From Cannabis sativa (lineage: Eukaryota > Streptophyta > Magnoliopsida > Rosales > Cannabaceae), in NCBI RefSeq assembly GCF_029168945.1, contig NC_083603.1, positions 16,740,001-16,804,000 of the forward strand: a DNA stretch of 64,000 nucleotides. The letters are read 5' to 3'. The position numbers and the translations under genes are program-made. Positions 36,766 through 49,151 of this stretch are shown in pieces. The number at the start of each line of letters is the position of its first letter. Position 1 is the stretch's first letter. A model generated the notes under the pieces. It had not been told where the DNA came from. It saw only the letters and a program-made list of their open reading frames with translations, and did no database searches.

Positions 36766-39700
36766 AACTTTCACTGGTAGAAAGTGAGCGGATTTTGTGA
36801 ATCTGTCCACGATGACCCATACTGAATCATACATCCTCGTGGTTCTAGGCAAGCCAATTACGAAGTGCATTGCAATGTCCTCCCACTTCCATTCTGGAAG
36901 GATTAAAGGTTACAGTAACCCTGCCGGCCTCTGATGTTCAGCTTTAATTTGCTGGCAGGTTAAGCACTTGGACACGTAGTCCACCACATCTCTCTTCATC
37001 CCATACCACCAGAAGTAGGGTTTCAAATCCTGATACATCTTGGTGGTTCCCGGATGCAACGAATAAGGGGTGGTGTGAGCTTCATCCCATATTTCTTTCT
37101 TAAGCTCATCAATACTAGGAACACAAACTCGAGCTTTGTATAATAACATTCCACTGTTCGAGACTGAAAAGCCTCTAGGCCGACCAGCCATTACTTCGTC
37201 TCGAACCTTAACTAGCTCAGGATCTTCCAACTGTGCCTTTCTGATTCTTTCCAACAGATCAGATTGGAGTGTTAAATTATGTAATTTCCCGACCACGAAC
37301 TCAATCCCTGCATTAACCATTTCCGAGGCTAGTTGAGGGGCTATCATAACGGTAGTACAAACTTGCCCGGGACCTTTTCTGCTTAAAGCATCGACCACAA
37401 CATTGGCTTTCCCGGGGTGATACAAAATTTTACAATCGTAGTCCTTAACTAACTCCAACCACCTTCTCTGCCTCATATTCAAATCTTTCTGGGTGAAAAA
37501 GTATTTAAGACTTTTATGATCAGTATAAATTTCACACTTTTCACCGTAAAGATAGTGTCGCCATATCTTTAAAGCAAAAACCACAGCAGCGAGCTCTAAA
37601 TCATGAGTTGGGTAACGCTGCTCATAATCCTTCAATTGACGAGAGGCATAGGCTATGACTCTGTCAGCTTGCATCAGAACACATCCCAGACCCTGTCTGG
37701 ATGCATCACAATAAACCACAAATTTTTCTTGATCTGATGGCAAAGCTAACACCGGAGTTGTTATCAAACGTTGCTTCAACTCCTGAAAGCTTGTTTCACA
37801 CTTATCTGACCACACAAACCTCTGATTTTTCTTGGTCCATTCGGTTCGGGGCATAGAAAGTTTAGAAAATCCTTCGACAAAACGCCGATAATACCCTGCT
37901 AATCCGAGAAAACTTCGAACTTCCGTCACAGACTTGGGCCTCGGCCAGTTCTTCACTGATTCTATCTTATTTGGATCAACCATAATTCCATTCTTTCCAA
38001 CAATATGACCCAGAAAGGATACCTCAGACCACCAGAATTCGCACTTTTTAAACTTGGCGTACAACTTGTGATCCCTAAGTCGCTGTAACACCATTCGAAG
38101 ATGATGCTCCTGCTCCTCTTCTGACTGAGAGTATACAAGAATGTCATCGATAAACACTATAACGCAGTTATCGAGGAAATCCTTGAATACCCTATTCATG
38201 AGATCCATAAAGGTCGCAGGAGCATTAGTCAATCCGAATGACATTACCAGAAACTCATAGTGCCCATATCTGGTTCTAAAAGCAGTCTTAGGTATGTCCT
38301 CCTCCCGAATTCTGAGTTGATGATAACCAGACCGTAAATCAATCTTCGAAAACTCTGTCTTTCCCTGAAGTTGATCGAACAGATCGTTGATTCTGGGTAA
38401 CGGGTACTTGTTCTTAATCGTCAGCTTGTTTAGTTCCCGATAATCGATACACATTTTGAGGGAACCATCCTTCTTTTTCACAAAAAGAACCGGAGCTCCC
38501 CAGGGCAATACACTGGGTCGAATAAACCCAATGTCAAGCATCCCCTGAAGTTGTAACTTAAGCTCCTTGAGTTCCGCTGGAGCCATCCTATATGGAGCTT
38601 TAGAAATAGGTTCGACTCCAGGTGCCAGATCAATTACAAAGTCAATCTCTCGCTGTGGCAGTAATCCCGGCAACTCCTCGGGAAACACATCGAGAAAATC
38701 TTTTACCACCCTGACTACCTCAGGCCCAAATGTTTCAGGTCTGCTAGAGTCAAAAACCACCGCTAGAAATCCTACACCACCATTGCATAGTAAATCCCTA
38801 GCCCTCAGCACAGAAATAACCGGGATTCGAGACCCCTGAACTGATCCAACATAAACAAATGGATCTTCACCTTCCGGCTAAAAAGTCACCATTTTACGCC
38901 TACAATCTATACTGGCCGAATACTTGGATAGGAAATCCATTCCCAGTATAATGTCAAACTCAGTTAATTTCAATTCTATGAGATCAGTACTCAATTCCCT
39001 ATCTTCGATCCTAATTGGCATAGACCTAATACGCCTATTAGAGATAACCAATTCCCCACTAGGCATTAGGGTTCCAAACCCTCTTTCTAGAATATCACAA
39101 GGCCTACCGAAAAGATCAATTACTCTTGTAGCCACATATGAACGTGTAGCTCCCGAGTCAAATAATACTGTAAATAACAAGTTGTTGACGGGAAGCTGAC
39201 CTGTCACGACAGAAGGACTGGCTGCAGCATCAGCTTGGGTGATGGCAAACACTCGAGCAGGAACCGGTTTCACCTCAGCTTTCGGCTCCTCTTTCTTTGC
39301 CTGGAGGCAATATTTCTTGAAATGCCCCACCATGCCACACAGAAAGCATGTCTTCCGGTTACACTCTCCTGGATGATGTTTCTTGCATCGTGGACACTCA
39401 GGGTAAGAATAACCCTGACGTCCTCCTCTGCCTTGGTTCCCACGGAACCACTTACTTTGCCCCGAGCCACCAGAAGCTGGAACAACTTTTCTTTTCTGCT
39501 CAGTGGTGGAGTCACCACCATCCCTACCATAAACAGGAGTAGGAACAGTGGGGGTTCCACCAACACTCGGAGTCACCCGGGGCTCCTGAAGGAATTTCAC
39601 TGCACCCTCGGCTCTCAAAGCCTTTTCAACCATCTTTGCATACGTGGTTGCTTCAGTGGTAGTAATAACCAAATCATGTCTAATCTTTGCACTCAAACCC

Positions 39701-40431
39701 GCCAAGTATTTTTCTTTCTTACTAAAGTCGGTTGGCACAATTCCTGCTGCCAACTTTGCCAAACGGTCAAACTTGGTCGTATATTCTCTAACCGACATTC
39801 CTTCAGTTTGAACTAGATCAGTGAACTCTTTCCGCTTTGCACTGCGGACTGCTTCATTGTAATACTTGGAGTTAACTAACTCCTTGAATTCTTCCCAGGT
39901 CATCAGCGTGACGTCTCGAGTGAGGGTTATCAGCTCCCACCACACGAGAGCGTCTTCCTGAAACTGAAAAGTGGCGCAGGTCACCCGGTCATTTCCAACC
40001 ACTCCCATAAAGTTAAGAATACGCTCGATCACCGAAAGCCACTGCTCGGCCTTCATCACATCAGAACCTCCCAGAAACACTGTAGGTGCCTGTTTCCGAA
40101 ATCTTTCGTACAACGGCTCCATACGGTTGCCAACAACAGGCTGTTCTGCTGGCACCGCAGGAACTGCAACGGCCTGAACCACTTGAGGAGGCACGGCAAG
40201 AGGACCCTGCTGCCTCAATCTTTGGATCTCTTCATCTTGCTGGCAGATTCTATCTTGCATTTCAGCAAATCTTTGCTCCTAATCAGGAGGAGCTTGAGGT
40301 GGATTTACAGGGCGACCACCCTGAGCTCTGCCACGGCCACGGCCGCGACCACGAGGATTTTGAGGATTTCTATGACCGCCTCCGGTCTCAACCATGCCAC
40401 CCTAACTTCTTGTATTTCGCGGGGCGTCCAT
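36766..40431 (-). pseudogene. Element F gag-pol, first part, with multiple stops
   Basis: It starts at an ATG at 40431 (MDAPRNTR, as in D). Domains in order: gag, zinc knuckle, protease (DSGATRS near 39160), reverse transcriptase (FIDD near 38150), RNase H, integrase zinc finger and the first part of the integrase core. In-frame stops relative to D: TAG at 40402-40404 (Gln codon), TAG at 40279-40281 (Trp codon), TAG at 38878-38880 (Gln codon), and TAA at 36910-36912. In the integrase core the first catalytic aspartate has become histidine (MHFV; MDFV in A and D). The element cannot encode its own proteins. Confidence 0.9.
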
Positions 40432-40690
40432 TTAATAGGACTTAGCCTGCGAATCCATAAGCCAGGCAGGTTAGACAGCGATCAAAACTTAACACCGCTC
40501 TTAAAGACTTAAAGGCAACACACTTTTTTTTATATAAATAATTAATTAAAATCTAATATGCTTCCTAACATGCTTTCACATTCATATTTATTTAAAGTAC
40601 TAAACAAGTACGGGCTTACTGAACCGTGAACCGAGCTTTCTCTGATGAAGATTATACATGTCTGAGCAAGCTTCGGTGGACAAACCTGGC

Positions 40691-40703
40691 GGCTCTGATA
40701 CCA
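40691..40703 (-). other. Primer-binding site of element F
   Basis: The minus strand reads TGGTATCAGAGCC, four bases from the 5' LTR end at 40708. It is complementary to the 3' end of initiator methionine tRNA. Confidence 0.85.
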
Positions 40704-40707
40704 AAAT

Positions 40708-41117
40708 TGTAACGCCCTAATGCTAAGGCACGCTACAGTGCTTTTTCAATTATTGTGCAATCTTTGCTAATCAAAGAAATTTCTCGAAAAACGTGTCAAA
40801 TTAAAACTTTTGCTTTAAATATTAAACTTTGTAATATAATATAATATTTACAGATTCCGGGATCCCGTTTTTAAACTTTGTAAAATTTACTTTTCAAACT
40901 ATACATTTCAAAATACATAACTTCCAGGTCGCACAACGACTTTCAAAATATAACTCCCAGATGTCCCGAGACCGAACACTCCATGTCGCGCTGCTTGACA
41001 TGTACAATCTCACCCGAGCTCAGATTCACTCTTGTTCAGCCTTCGCCTTTCCTTTACCTACACATAGAAGCGATAACTTTGAGTCAACAGACTCAGTAAG
41101 AAATGCATATAACATAC
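40708..41117 (-). repeat. 5' LTR of element F, fragment left of array E
   Basis: This matches 23544-23952 of the 3' LTR nearly base for base. It stops at 41117, where TGTTGGG of the E LTR begins. The five bases before the junction are CATAC. The rest of this LTR should resume beyond position 64000. Confidence 0.85.
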
Positions 41118-42977
41118 TGTTGGGTTTTATGCCCTAAATAAAACTCATTTCATATAATCAGATTTACTTATTAATAAAGATCAGAAATAACATTTTATGT
41201 TGCATGGTTCACATGATTTATTTCATGATTATATGTATATAATGTATGAATTCTTTTTAAGTCCAGAACATATGAGTTGGTTAAAGATTATAGTGTTGTC
41301 AGCATAGTGGAATATAATCTTTATTGTATGTTCAAAAGTAGATTCCCTGATTTGTCAGAACACTGGATTTAGACTGACATGGTATAATCAGCGATAGGTA
41401 TTCTTACACCTTGGAAAAGTGTTATGTCCTTTCCAGGACATTGGCAAAGTTTACCAGTATCGGATGCATGGAGTATGCATTGGAATGGACCGATATTGAA
41501 CTTTGAATTAGATTTTGAAACTTACCGTAAATATCTATTCAATTCAATATCATAAGTTGATCCTAGATCACATGATCGAAATCCTGATATGGTTAGGCTC
41601 AATTTCAAGAGTGTTATTCGTGTTCTTTGATTTGTTAGTTAAGCCTTCTTCTGTATCAGGGTGATACGTACATTTTGGGAACATGGTAATACAATTGAGT
41701 GGGGGAGCGCTAACATAAATATGGAATCTATAGCTTCTATTTGGCAAATAGAAGTAAAGGATGATTTCCTTCGAGCTTAACCAAACGAAGATAAATGGTG
41801 GAGATCTCATTTCACTTAGGTGAAATATCATTTATACAAGGTTAAGTGTTTTAAGGATAAAATACATTGTAGGGTGTTACGGTAATTTAATTCCTGTACA
41901 GTGTAAATCATCTATATAGAGGATCATTGATCACATTAGGGTTATAACAATGGATAACTAATGACGTGTCTATATCATGGAACATATAGAGCGTTTCTAT
42001 ATGACTGAGAGTGCAATTCCAAGTTCTAAGTGTGGATTCAATGAGGAATTAATAAGTTAGGGAATTTACTTGGTAAATTCAGTTCGACTTATTGGAAGCT
42101 CGGTTATATAGACCCATGGTCCCCATACTAGTTGAGGCCATACTGCTTGTAAGACTCAGTTAATTGATTTTAATTAATCAATTATAATTCTAAAAGTTAG
42201 ACTATGTCTACTTTATGAATTTTCACTAAGCAAGGGTAAAACAGTAAATAGAGAGTTTAAAGGGTATATTTATTAATTAGGAAACTTTGATTAGTTTTTA
42301 TTAATAAATAAAATAAATGACAATATATTATTTAATAATTAATTATAGTTATTAAATAATTAGATTTGACATTTATGAAGTTGAAAGAGAGAATTGGCAA
42401 TTTTGAAAAATGGGAAACTAGAAATGATGAAATAGGAAAGTTTGAAAAGTGGAAGGATTTGTTTCCCTCAATGAATGGCCGGCCACTTAATGCTCCTATT
42501 TCTCATTTTATTTTTCAATTTTTAAATGCCAAATAATTCAACTTTAACCCTATGTGGTATTCTATAAATAGAATGTAAAGGCTTCAGTTTTGTAAGACAC
42601 TTCACAGTCTATTCTCTCAAATACTATGAAACCGCCACTCTCTCTTTCTCTTCATCTCTGTTTTTTGAATTCCCTTGAGTGATGAGTAGTGCCCACACAC
42701 ATCAAGTGGTATCTCAATCATAGTATGGAAGACTATGGAATTTCTGCATCAAAGAAGGAGAAAAGAAGATCCAGGTTCAGATCTTGGTGATGCTCTGCTA
42801 CAGAAAGGAATCAAGGGCTAGAGATCTGAACGGAAGGAGTCATATTATTCCGCTGCACCCACTGTAAGGTTTTCTAACTTTATATGTGTTTATTTTCATT
42901 GTTTTAGAATTCATATTAGGTTGTTAATCCAACATACTTGTTAGTAAATCTAGATCCTGGTAAAATAATTTCCAACA
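41118..42977 (+). repeat. LTR1 of array E
   Basis: 1860 bp, TGTTGGGTTTTATGCCC...TTTCCAACA. TATA box TATAAATA at 42563-42570 and a CT-rich stretch after it. It differs from LTR2 and LTR3 at several shared positions (for example TTTTTTGAATTCC against TTTTTCGAATTCC near 42660). Confidence 0.92.
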
Positions 42978-42979
42978 AC

Positions 42980-42992
42980 TGGCACCAGAGCC
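42980..42992 (+). other. Primer-binding region of array E, unit 1
   Basis: TGGCACCAGAGCC two bases after LTR1, with an identical copy at 62655-62667 after LTR3. It differs at two positions from the initiator-Met complement, and at different positions from the C/B version. Confidence 0.7.
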
Positions 42993-43261
42993 ATGGTAAT
43001 GATTTACTTTCATGTAATATGAATTAAAACGATGATTGCATGTTTCTGTGTTGATTTGGATGGCTTCATGTTGGTTTATGTGTTGCTTGATGAATGTTGA
43101 TGTTGTACAGTTTCATTTTCCATGAAAAATATTTTTTCAATTTTTGAAAATATTTTATTTGGATTCCTTGTGAAAAATTAAGCAGTTTTGTTTTTTACGG
43201 AACTCGATTCCGATAAAAATTGAGAAAGTTATGAAATTTGGAAAATCGGGATTTCGGGTAT

Positions 43262-43455
43262 GCAAGGGTGCTCAATCGTGAGCACCAGGCACTCGGATCT
43301 GACTCCCATCCGCGCGCGTCCCTCGGTCGATCACCTTGCAGATGACCGAGTTTTCTCGGTCAGGCACCCTGCAGGCGCCGAGCTTCCTCGGCGTGAGCAC
43401 CCCATCCGCGCGCGTGTGAGGCTGCTGGCAGCCTCCTGGGCTGCTGCATGCAGCC
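43262..43455 (+). other. GC-rich repeated hairpin block in the E leader
   Basis: A block of about 190 bp of high GC in otherwise AT-rich sequence, about 270 bp after the primer-binding site. It contains two copies of CCCATCCGCGCGCGT (43305-43319 and 43401-43415), two copies of GTGAGCACC, and short inverted repeats such as ACCGAGTTTTCTCGGT and GCTGCTGGCAGCC. An identical-looking copy lies at 62937-63130. C and B have a different, shorter sequence here. Confidence 0.85.
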
Positions 43456-46400
43456 AGTTTCCCAAATTGCGAATTTTTGGGGTTTTTCGCCAAAAATCCA
43501 ATTTTTTCATGGGATTGTTTCCCAAAAATTCACTTTTCCTTTTTTAAATATTTCTAAATTGAAATGTTTCCAATTTTAAATATTTTTAATTTGGAATTTT
43601 TCCAATTTTTAAATATTTCTATTTTGGAATGTTTCCAATTTTAAATATTTCTTATTATGGTCAGATTTAAAAATTTGTTAACTTCTTTAATATTTATTTG
43701 TTATTTAATTATAAGATTGGATATTTTGATATTTAAGATATTTTAAATTAAAAGATAACTTTGTCTTTTTATTTAAAATATTATATTAAAATTATCTCAT
43801 ATGGCAAATTAAATAATTAATAAATTTGAAATTAACATAGATATTTTTATAGATATACTTACCATAATGTTTTCAAATTCAAAAATTTGTTATTTTGTTA
43901 AATATTTAATTATTTATAAATTATAAGTATAAAAATGATATTTTTTTATATATATCATTTTTTCCTTATTAGAAATTTATAAATGATATCTTAAATATTT
44001 AAATAACATAGATATTTTTGTAGAGATTTGAATATTGCTTAATTTGAGATATTTTGACATATAATTATGGTAATTATTATTTAACCAAATCTATTTTAAA
44101 ATTGGTTTATTTTATTAAATTATAAGATCTGAAAGTGATATTGGAGATTCTTTCCTTTTAAATCATTGATCTTATTAGATATTTAATTTAATTTGATTCA
44201 AATAAACCTAGATATTTTAAAATTAGTTTCCTTTATTTGGTTAGTTTAAGAATAATAATTTAATTATATTAATATCTTGATTCACATCTGTTACATGGAC
44301 AATGTTTGTTTATTTAATATTGTTTATTCAAAATTTTTTAACAAACCTATTATTTATCTGATCTAAATTGCTATGATTAACTTGTTGACAGATCATGATC
44401 CAATGATCTGATTTTAATCATAGTCCAATTGACGATAGATCTTATAAATAATTTGTAACAGGTAAATTTTGTACTTCTTTCATCTGTGTAAACCTAGTAA
44501 CATGATAGGGTCCATCCAAATCATTTGACCTGTGTGAGCCTATATGTTTGCTTTTGGGCTTAGATACATATAGGGAGCCCATTTAAGTTTTTACTAAGTA
44601 AATGGACTAGGTTGCTAAAATAAATTTTGACATAAGGAAATTTATTTAGGCCCAATTAGATTTGGGCTTATTCAATGAATAACAATTGTTTATTTTAAGG
44701 TTAAATTCCTCTCTTTTGGGCCTTGTGTGAGAGTTGGGGGCCATAGAAGTGGGTACGACATGCTTGAACCCAGCTCCCCCTCACATGAACTACCCCAATT
44801 GTGAAGGCCCATTTGCCTTATTTAAATAATTGTATTAGGTTAATTATATTAGTCTAACCTAATTAAAATTGAATTAGCAACATAATTAACTTTTAAAATA
44901 TATGAAATTTATTTTTCATTGTAATATTTTAAAGTTAATTTTAGAAAAACACTTAGTCAATGATATATTCTATATAGTTATTTCTAGTACTAGTTATTAT
45001 TTCTAATATTAAATAGGAAAATATCATTGATTGTGAAATTAATTGTCTCATAATTAATTTTGGTACAATCTAAGTTTAGAATATTTTCCTAGTATTAAAC
45101 TAGAATGAATAATTAAGTTTCCTCTTTACTTAATTATTTATTTCTTGAATTTAATACATTTAATTAAATTGAAAATTTCAATATCTAAGTTGATTTTCAT
45201 CATGATACTTTAATATTGTTATTTTCATGTTATTTAATTAAAGTTGAAAATTATTTTAAGTTTGGAATATTATTTCAGAATAACTTAAGTTTGAATAATT
45301 TTCAGAATATATTTTATTTTATTTTATTAATCATTTCCCAAAATTTCGAAATTACATTTCTTTAATGTAGAAATTTCGAATTTTATTTGAAAAATAGATT
45401 AAAGTTGAAAATTATTTATTTAATTTTGGACCAACTTAAATCAGTGACTTTTTCATTTGATGGTTAATTAAAATAAATGAACTAAAATATATTATAATTA
45501 GAAATTGGATTAATTAGTCAATGAAAGTCTAGATAGATATTATCTGTTTTGCTTGAAGTATTTTTCTAGTGTATTTAATTAAATAGAAAATTAATATTTA
45601 AGTTGATTTTTTAATCATGATACTTAAATATTTGAAATTTTTCTTAGATATTTAATTAAATAGGAAAATTATATTTTTTGTTGAAAATTAATTTTTATTA
45701 ATTAATTTTGGGCCAACATAAAATTAGAGTAATTTTCCAGGATTTATTTTATTTTATTTTATTTTAAAACATTTTCGAAAATGCAATATATATTTATAGA
45801 AAATTAAATTTGAGTTGTAAATTAATTCAAATTAATTTTGAAACAACTTAAATTGAATAATTTTCTAAATATTTATGGAAATTATTACTAAGATGGAAAT
45901 AATTCACGTTATTTATCTATCTAAGTATAATTTATAAATATTAAATTAAAATTTATATTTGGAATTTTTCATTCTAAATTGGAAATTTTAATTAAATAAA
46001 TATATATATTTAAAATAAATGGATTAAAATAAATATTAGAAGAAAATACAACCCTTCATTAAATAATGAGCTTTATTCTTATAAGGATATTCGATCTCCA
46101 TTGTTGGTTTAACATAGCTATTGTTTTAGTGAGTAATCCTCCCTAATGGAGGAACATTCATTAGCAAGTTAGCACCGTTTAATCTCGAAAGATAAGTAAT
46201 CTTGTAAGTTTTTTTATATAGTTTATGACCACCCTAATGGTGGCGACTGTATAAGACTTGCAAGAATATGAAACAATGGTGGAAGTTCATAAGATAGAAT
46301 AGCCTTGACTCTCGCCTAAACGGGACAACGCGGATTCAGATCTTGATCGAATAAAAGGTTGCTAGAATGTTTGACATTTTAGATGAGCTGACAACTCTGT

Positions 46401-47249
46401 TCAATCAATGGTAGCTTTGACTCTCGCCTAAACGGGACACTGATATCAATTGGTTGAAAACCTTGGAAATTATTTAGGATTGTATGTTTTATTATTTTCA
46501 CTTGTCATTCCTACTTATTATGTGCTTCATAATTTCTGAATTGTGTATGAATTTGTATTGAACCATGTTATATTCTGTTATTAAATTGTAGTTTAATTTC
46601 GAATCTTCATTGTTGGTCTAACTTGATTTGTTTTTCTAATGAGATAAATCCCTAATGGATTTTCACCATTAGACTAACATAATAATGTTAGATCTCGAAA
46701 GATAAATATTGTATATGCAACATCTAGATGTTCATCAATTGATGACACCTTAGACTAATGTTTTACAATATGAAACAAGAAGATTGTATAAATAAGATTA
46801 CTTTGACTCTCGCTAATCGGAGCATCGTTGGATTCTTATTTAAAACGAAATTATCCTAATTCCTCTTAACTTATTCATTTCGAATTAGCTTAATGACATA
46901 TCATTGGATGAATGGTCTATAAATCATATAAAGTCTTATTTTCTCTTAAGAAATTAGATGACACATATGATTATATTCCCGGAATTCTATCCCAAAATGA
47001 TATAAATCCTCAATCTTAGATATCTCCTACTTATATAGGCAAATCATAGAGTTAGATTAGTAGTGGTGGTCCAAGAAAGAATTACTAATTATACAGTTAC
47101 ACTTTCACAAGTGTTTCATAACCATTTTCTCTCAATTGATTTAAACTGTATGAGTTTAGTATTCTGTGACCAGAATCCACTTGCACTATTCTAAGAACTC
47201 TTTGATGTAACTAAACTTAAGTCATCAAAAGATACAACCACATATTTTA

Positions 47250-47520
47250 TAAATCTATGGCATTTGTATCTTGTTCATAGTGGTTTTGACAAGATCATTC
47301 TCTGCAAAGAGTTAATATGCCTATATCCACTGAAAGTAATTTCATCTCATTCGCAGATGGATGTACATTCAGGGGTGGATATGAGTTTTCGTTGTATTCT
47401 TAAAACGATCACTCTAGATTTTACCTTATGCAAAAGAAATTTGAAATGTTTGAAAACTTTCATGAATTTCTAGCAATGGTAAGTGGTTAAAGATCTTGCG
47501 AACTGATAGGGGTGGAGAAA
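47250..47520 (+). pseudogene. Integrase relic in array E internal 1
   Basis: Collinear similarity to C 32175-32570: the WHLRLGH-type stretch has become GGCATTTGTATCTTGTTCATAG, then the GGTGG.TATGAGT region follows, then TCTTGCGAACTGATAGGGGTGGAGA, which is exact to C around 32538. A large part of the C sequence between the first two stretches is missing. A 70-codon open frame here (47264-47473) is only part of this relic and not a gene. Confidence 0.75.
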
Positions 47521-49139
47521 AAGGTAGTAAATATGCAGTTCAAAGATCATTAATTTGATTTTGAATTATATCCAAACTTACCTCCCCAGAAATTCGAGTT
47601 GCATATTGATGATTAGTTACTAGTCGTTGCCTAAATCCTTCTAAGGAAATAAATTTCAGAATGATGCAATGGTTGTATACTTTATATAAATCATTACTAG
47701 ATTCATGGATGACCTAATCGAAATCTTAAGAAAAGCTAGAATTGCTAACCCTGGTTTGCATGTTTGTTAGCTATTCTAAGTGATTAGGGGTGGAGCATCC
47801 CATAGTCATTAGATAAGAAAGTGTTTGTTTAAACAAATACCACTTTTTCTAAGAAAATGACTAAGTCTGAAAATAAAGTAGCAAATAAAGGAGATATTTT
47901 TTCTTGATTCCAAAAGTGTTCTATCATCTTATTTTACAAGATGATCCCACTGCCTCTGTTGTCTTAACACAACTGAAGAGGTCTATACCATTTAGTTTTC
48001 TTTGACATAGTTCACGGTACCTTGTTGTAGTGGGAGAGTTTCTAGGAACTCACCTTGTTATAACTTGGAAGACACTAGTGATTAAAATCCAGTGTGAGTT
48101 TAAACAAGTAATGGATTGTCAAGATAAGAAACTAAGAAGAAAGCCAATAGAACTATGGTTTGATCCATTCACATGGAGTAACCTAAAGTTTTCTATTACA
48201 AGGACATGAAAGGAAATTTTCGTTCATAAGTCTATTCAATGGACTTAACAAAAATTCCTGTTCCTAGTATTATAGGTATGAGTTTATCTAAACCTATGGC
48301 TTGTGGTATACCTGGTAATTACTTACTCTAATGCAAGCATGAGATGCTGATGCATTTTCTTTCCAATGGAAATCTATAGAAGCTTCACAACTTCTTAGAT
48401 ATAGATTTTATTTATCTAAGGAAAAGTCTCAACTATTCCAGAGAAGATAAAGCCATGAAAGAATTTCTTAAAATCAACAGTGAGAGGTCTCAGATATGCT
48501 TTAGTATGCTGTAGACCAGACACCTGCTGTTGAGTGGGAGTAATGAGTAAGTATCAGATTAATGCAGGAGAGGAACATTGGAAGACAATCAAGTAAATCT
48601 TAAGATTAAGAAGAGGAACTATATGTTAGTCAATAAGGGTGGTTTTGAAACTCTTAGACTACACCACATCAGATTTCAAGACTTGCCTTTGTGCTACAAA
48701 GTCTGCTGATGAGATGGTGATTACTTTGGGGGTGGAGTAGCGATTTTGGAGAAGTGTAAAAACCATTCTGAAATCTCTTGGTCTACCAGAAAGAGACTGA
48801 ATGTTAAAAGTTGCAGGAAAGATACTTATTCAGTCTAAGGAAAGTTCTATACATTTGTGGCAGTGTTCCAACTTGCCTTAACTACTAGGGTTACTTCCTG
48901 TATAACAAAAGAGTAGTTGCCCAAAAGTATAGAATCCAGTATCCCAAAAGAGTAGACATATAGAGAGGAATTTCACATTATCAAGGATTTTGTGATTAAG
49001 GAAGAGTAATGGTGGAGAAGAGGTTGTGTTTAATTCAACCTGTCAGATCCCATTACGAGGAGTTTACTACTATTACACTTGATTGGTGTATCAAGGTGTT
49101 AATGATTATTTGAAATGCACTTTTTGTTTTATATTAGTG

Positions 49140-49151
49140 CAAGTGGGAGTT
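49140..49151 (+). other. Polypurine tract of array E, unit 1
   Basis: AAGTGGGAGTTT directly before LTR2, identical to that of C; a second copy precedes LTR3 at about 60782-60792. Confidence 0.8.

Larger units (their letters stand above)
23544..41117 (-). mobile_element. Element F: Tekay-type Ty3/gypsy element, split by C and E (continues beyond window)
   Basis: Minus strand. The 3' LTR is 23544-25622. The polypurine tract and pol C-terminus lie between 25623 and 26594, interrupted by copia element C (26595-36760). Pol and gag continue to 40431, then the leader, the primer-binding site 40691-40703, and the first 410 bp of the 5' LTR (40708-41117), cut by array E. The 5-bp sequence left of the insertion is ATGCA; its partner should lie beyond the window. 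The two available LTR stretches differ by only about eight bases in 410 by eye, suggesting a fairly young insertion, yet gag-pol has several stops. Confidence 0.9.
42993..49139 (+). other. Internal region 1 of array E: noncoding, with leader repeats and pol relics
   Basis: About 6.2 kb without a gene. In order: GC-rich hairpin block 43262-43455; long AT-rich leader; leader motif copies at 46305-46327 and 46417-46439 with a degenerate third near 46803; integrase relics (47250-47520); RT/RNase H-side relics (about 48480-48760); then the polypurine tract. The relic order matches C and the overall sequence matches B in reverse. Confidence 0.8.

Noticed and set aside
43260..43547. 95-codon open frame over the GC-rich block, repeated at 62935-63222
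   Set aside because: It exists because GC-rich sequence has few stops. Antisense frames are equally open, there is no known domain, and both copies are in a noncoding element.
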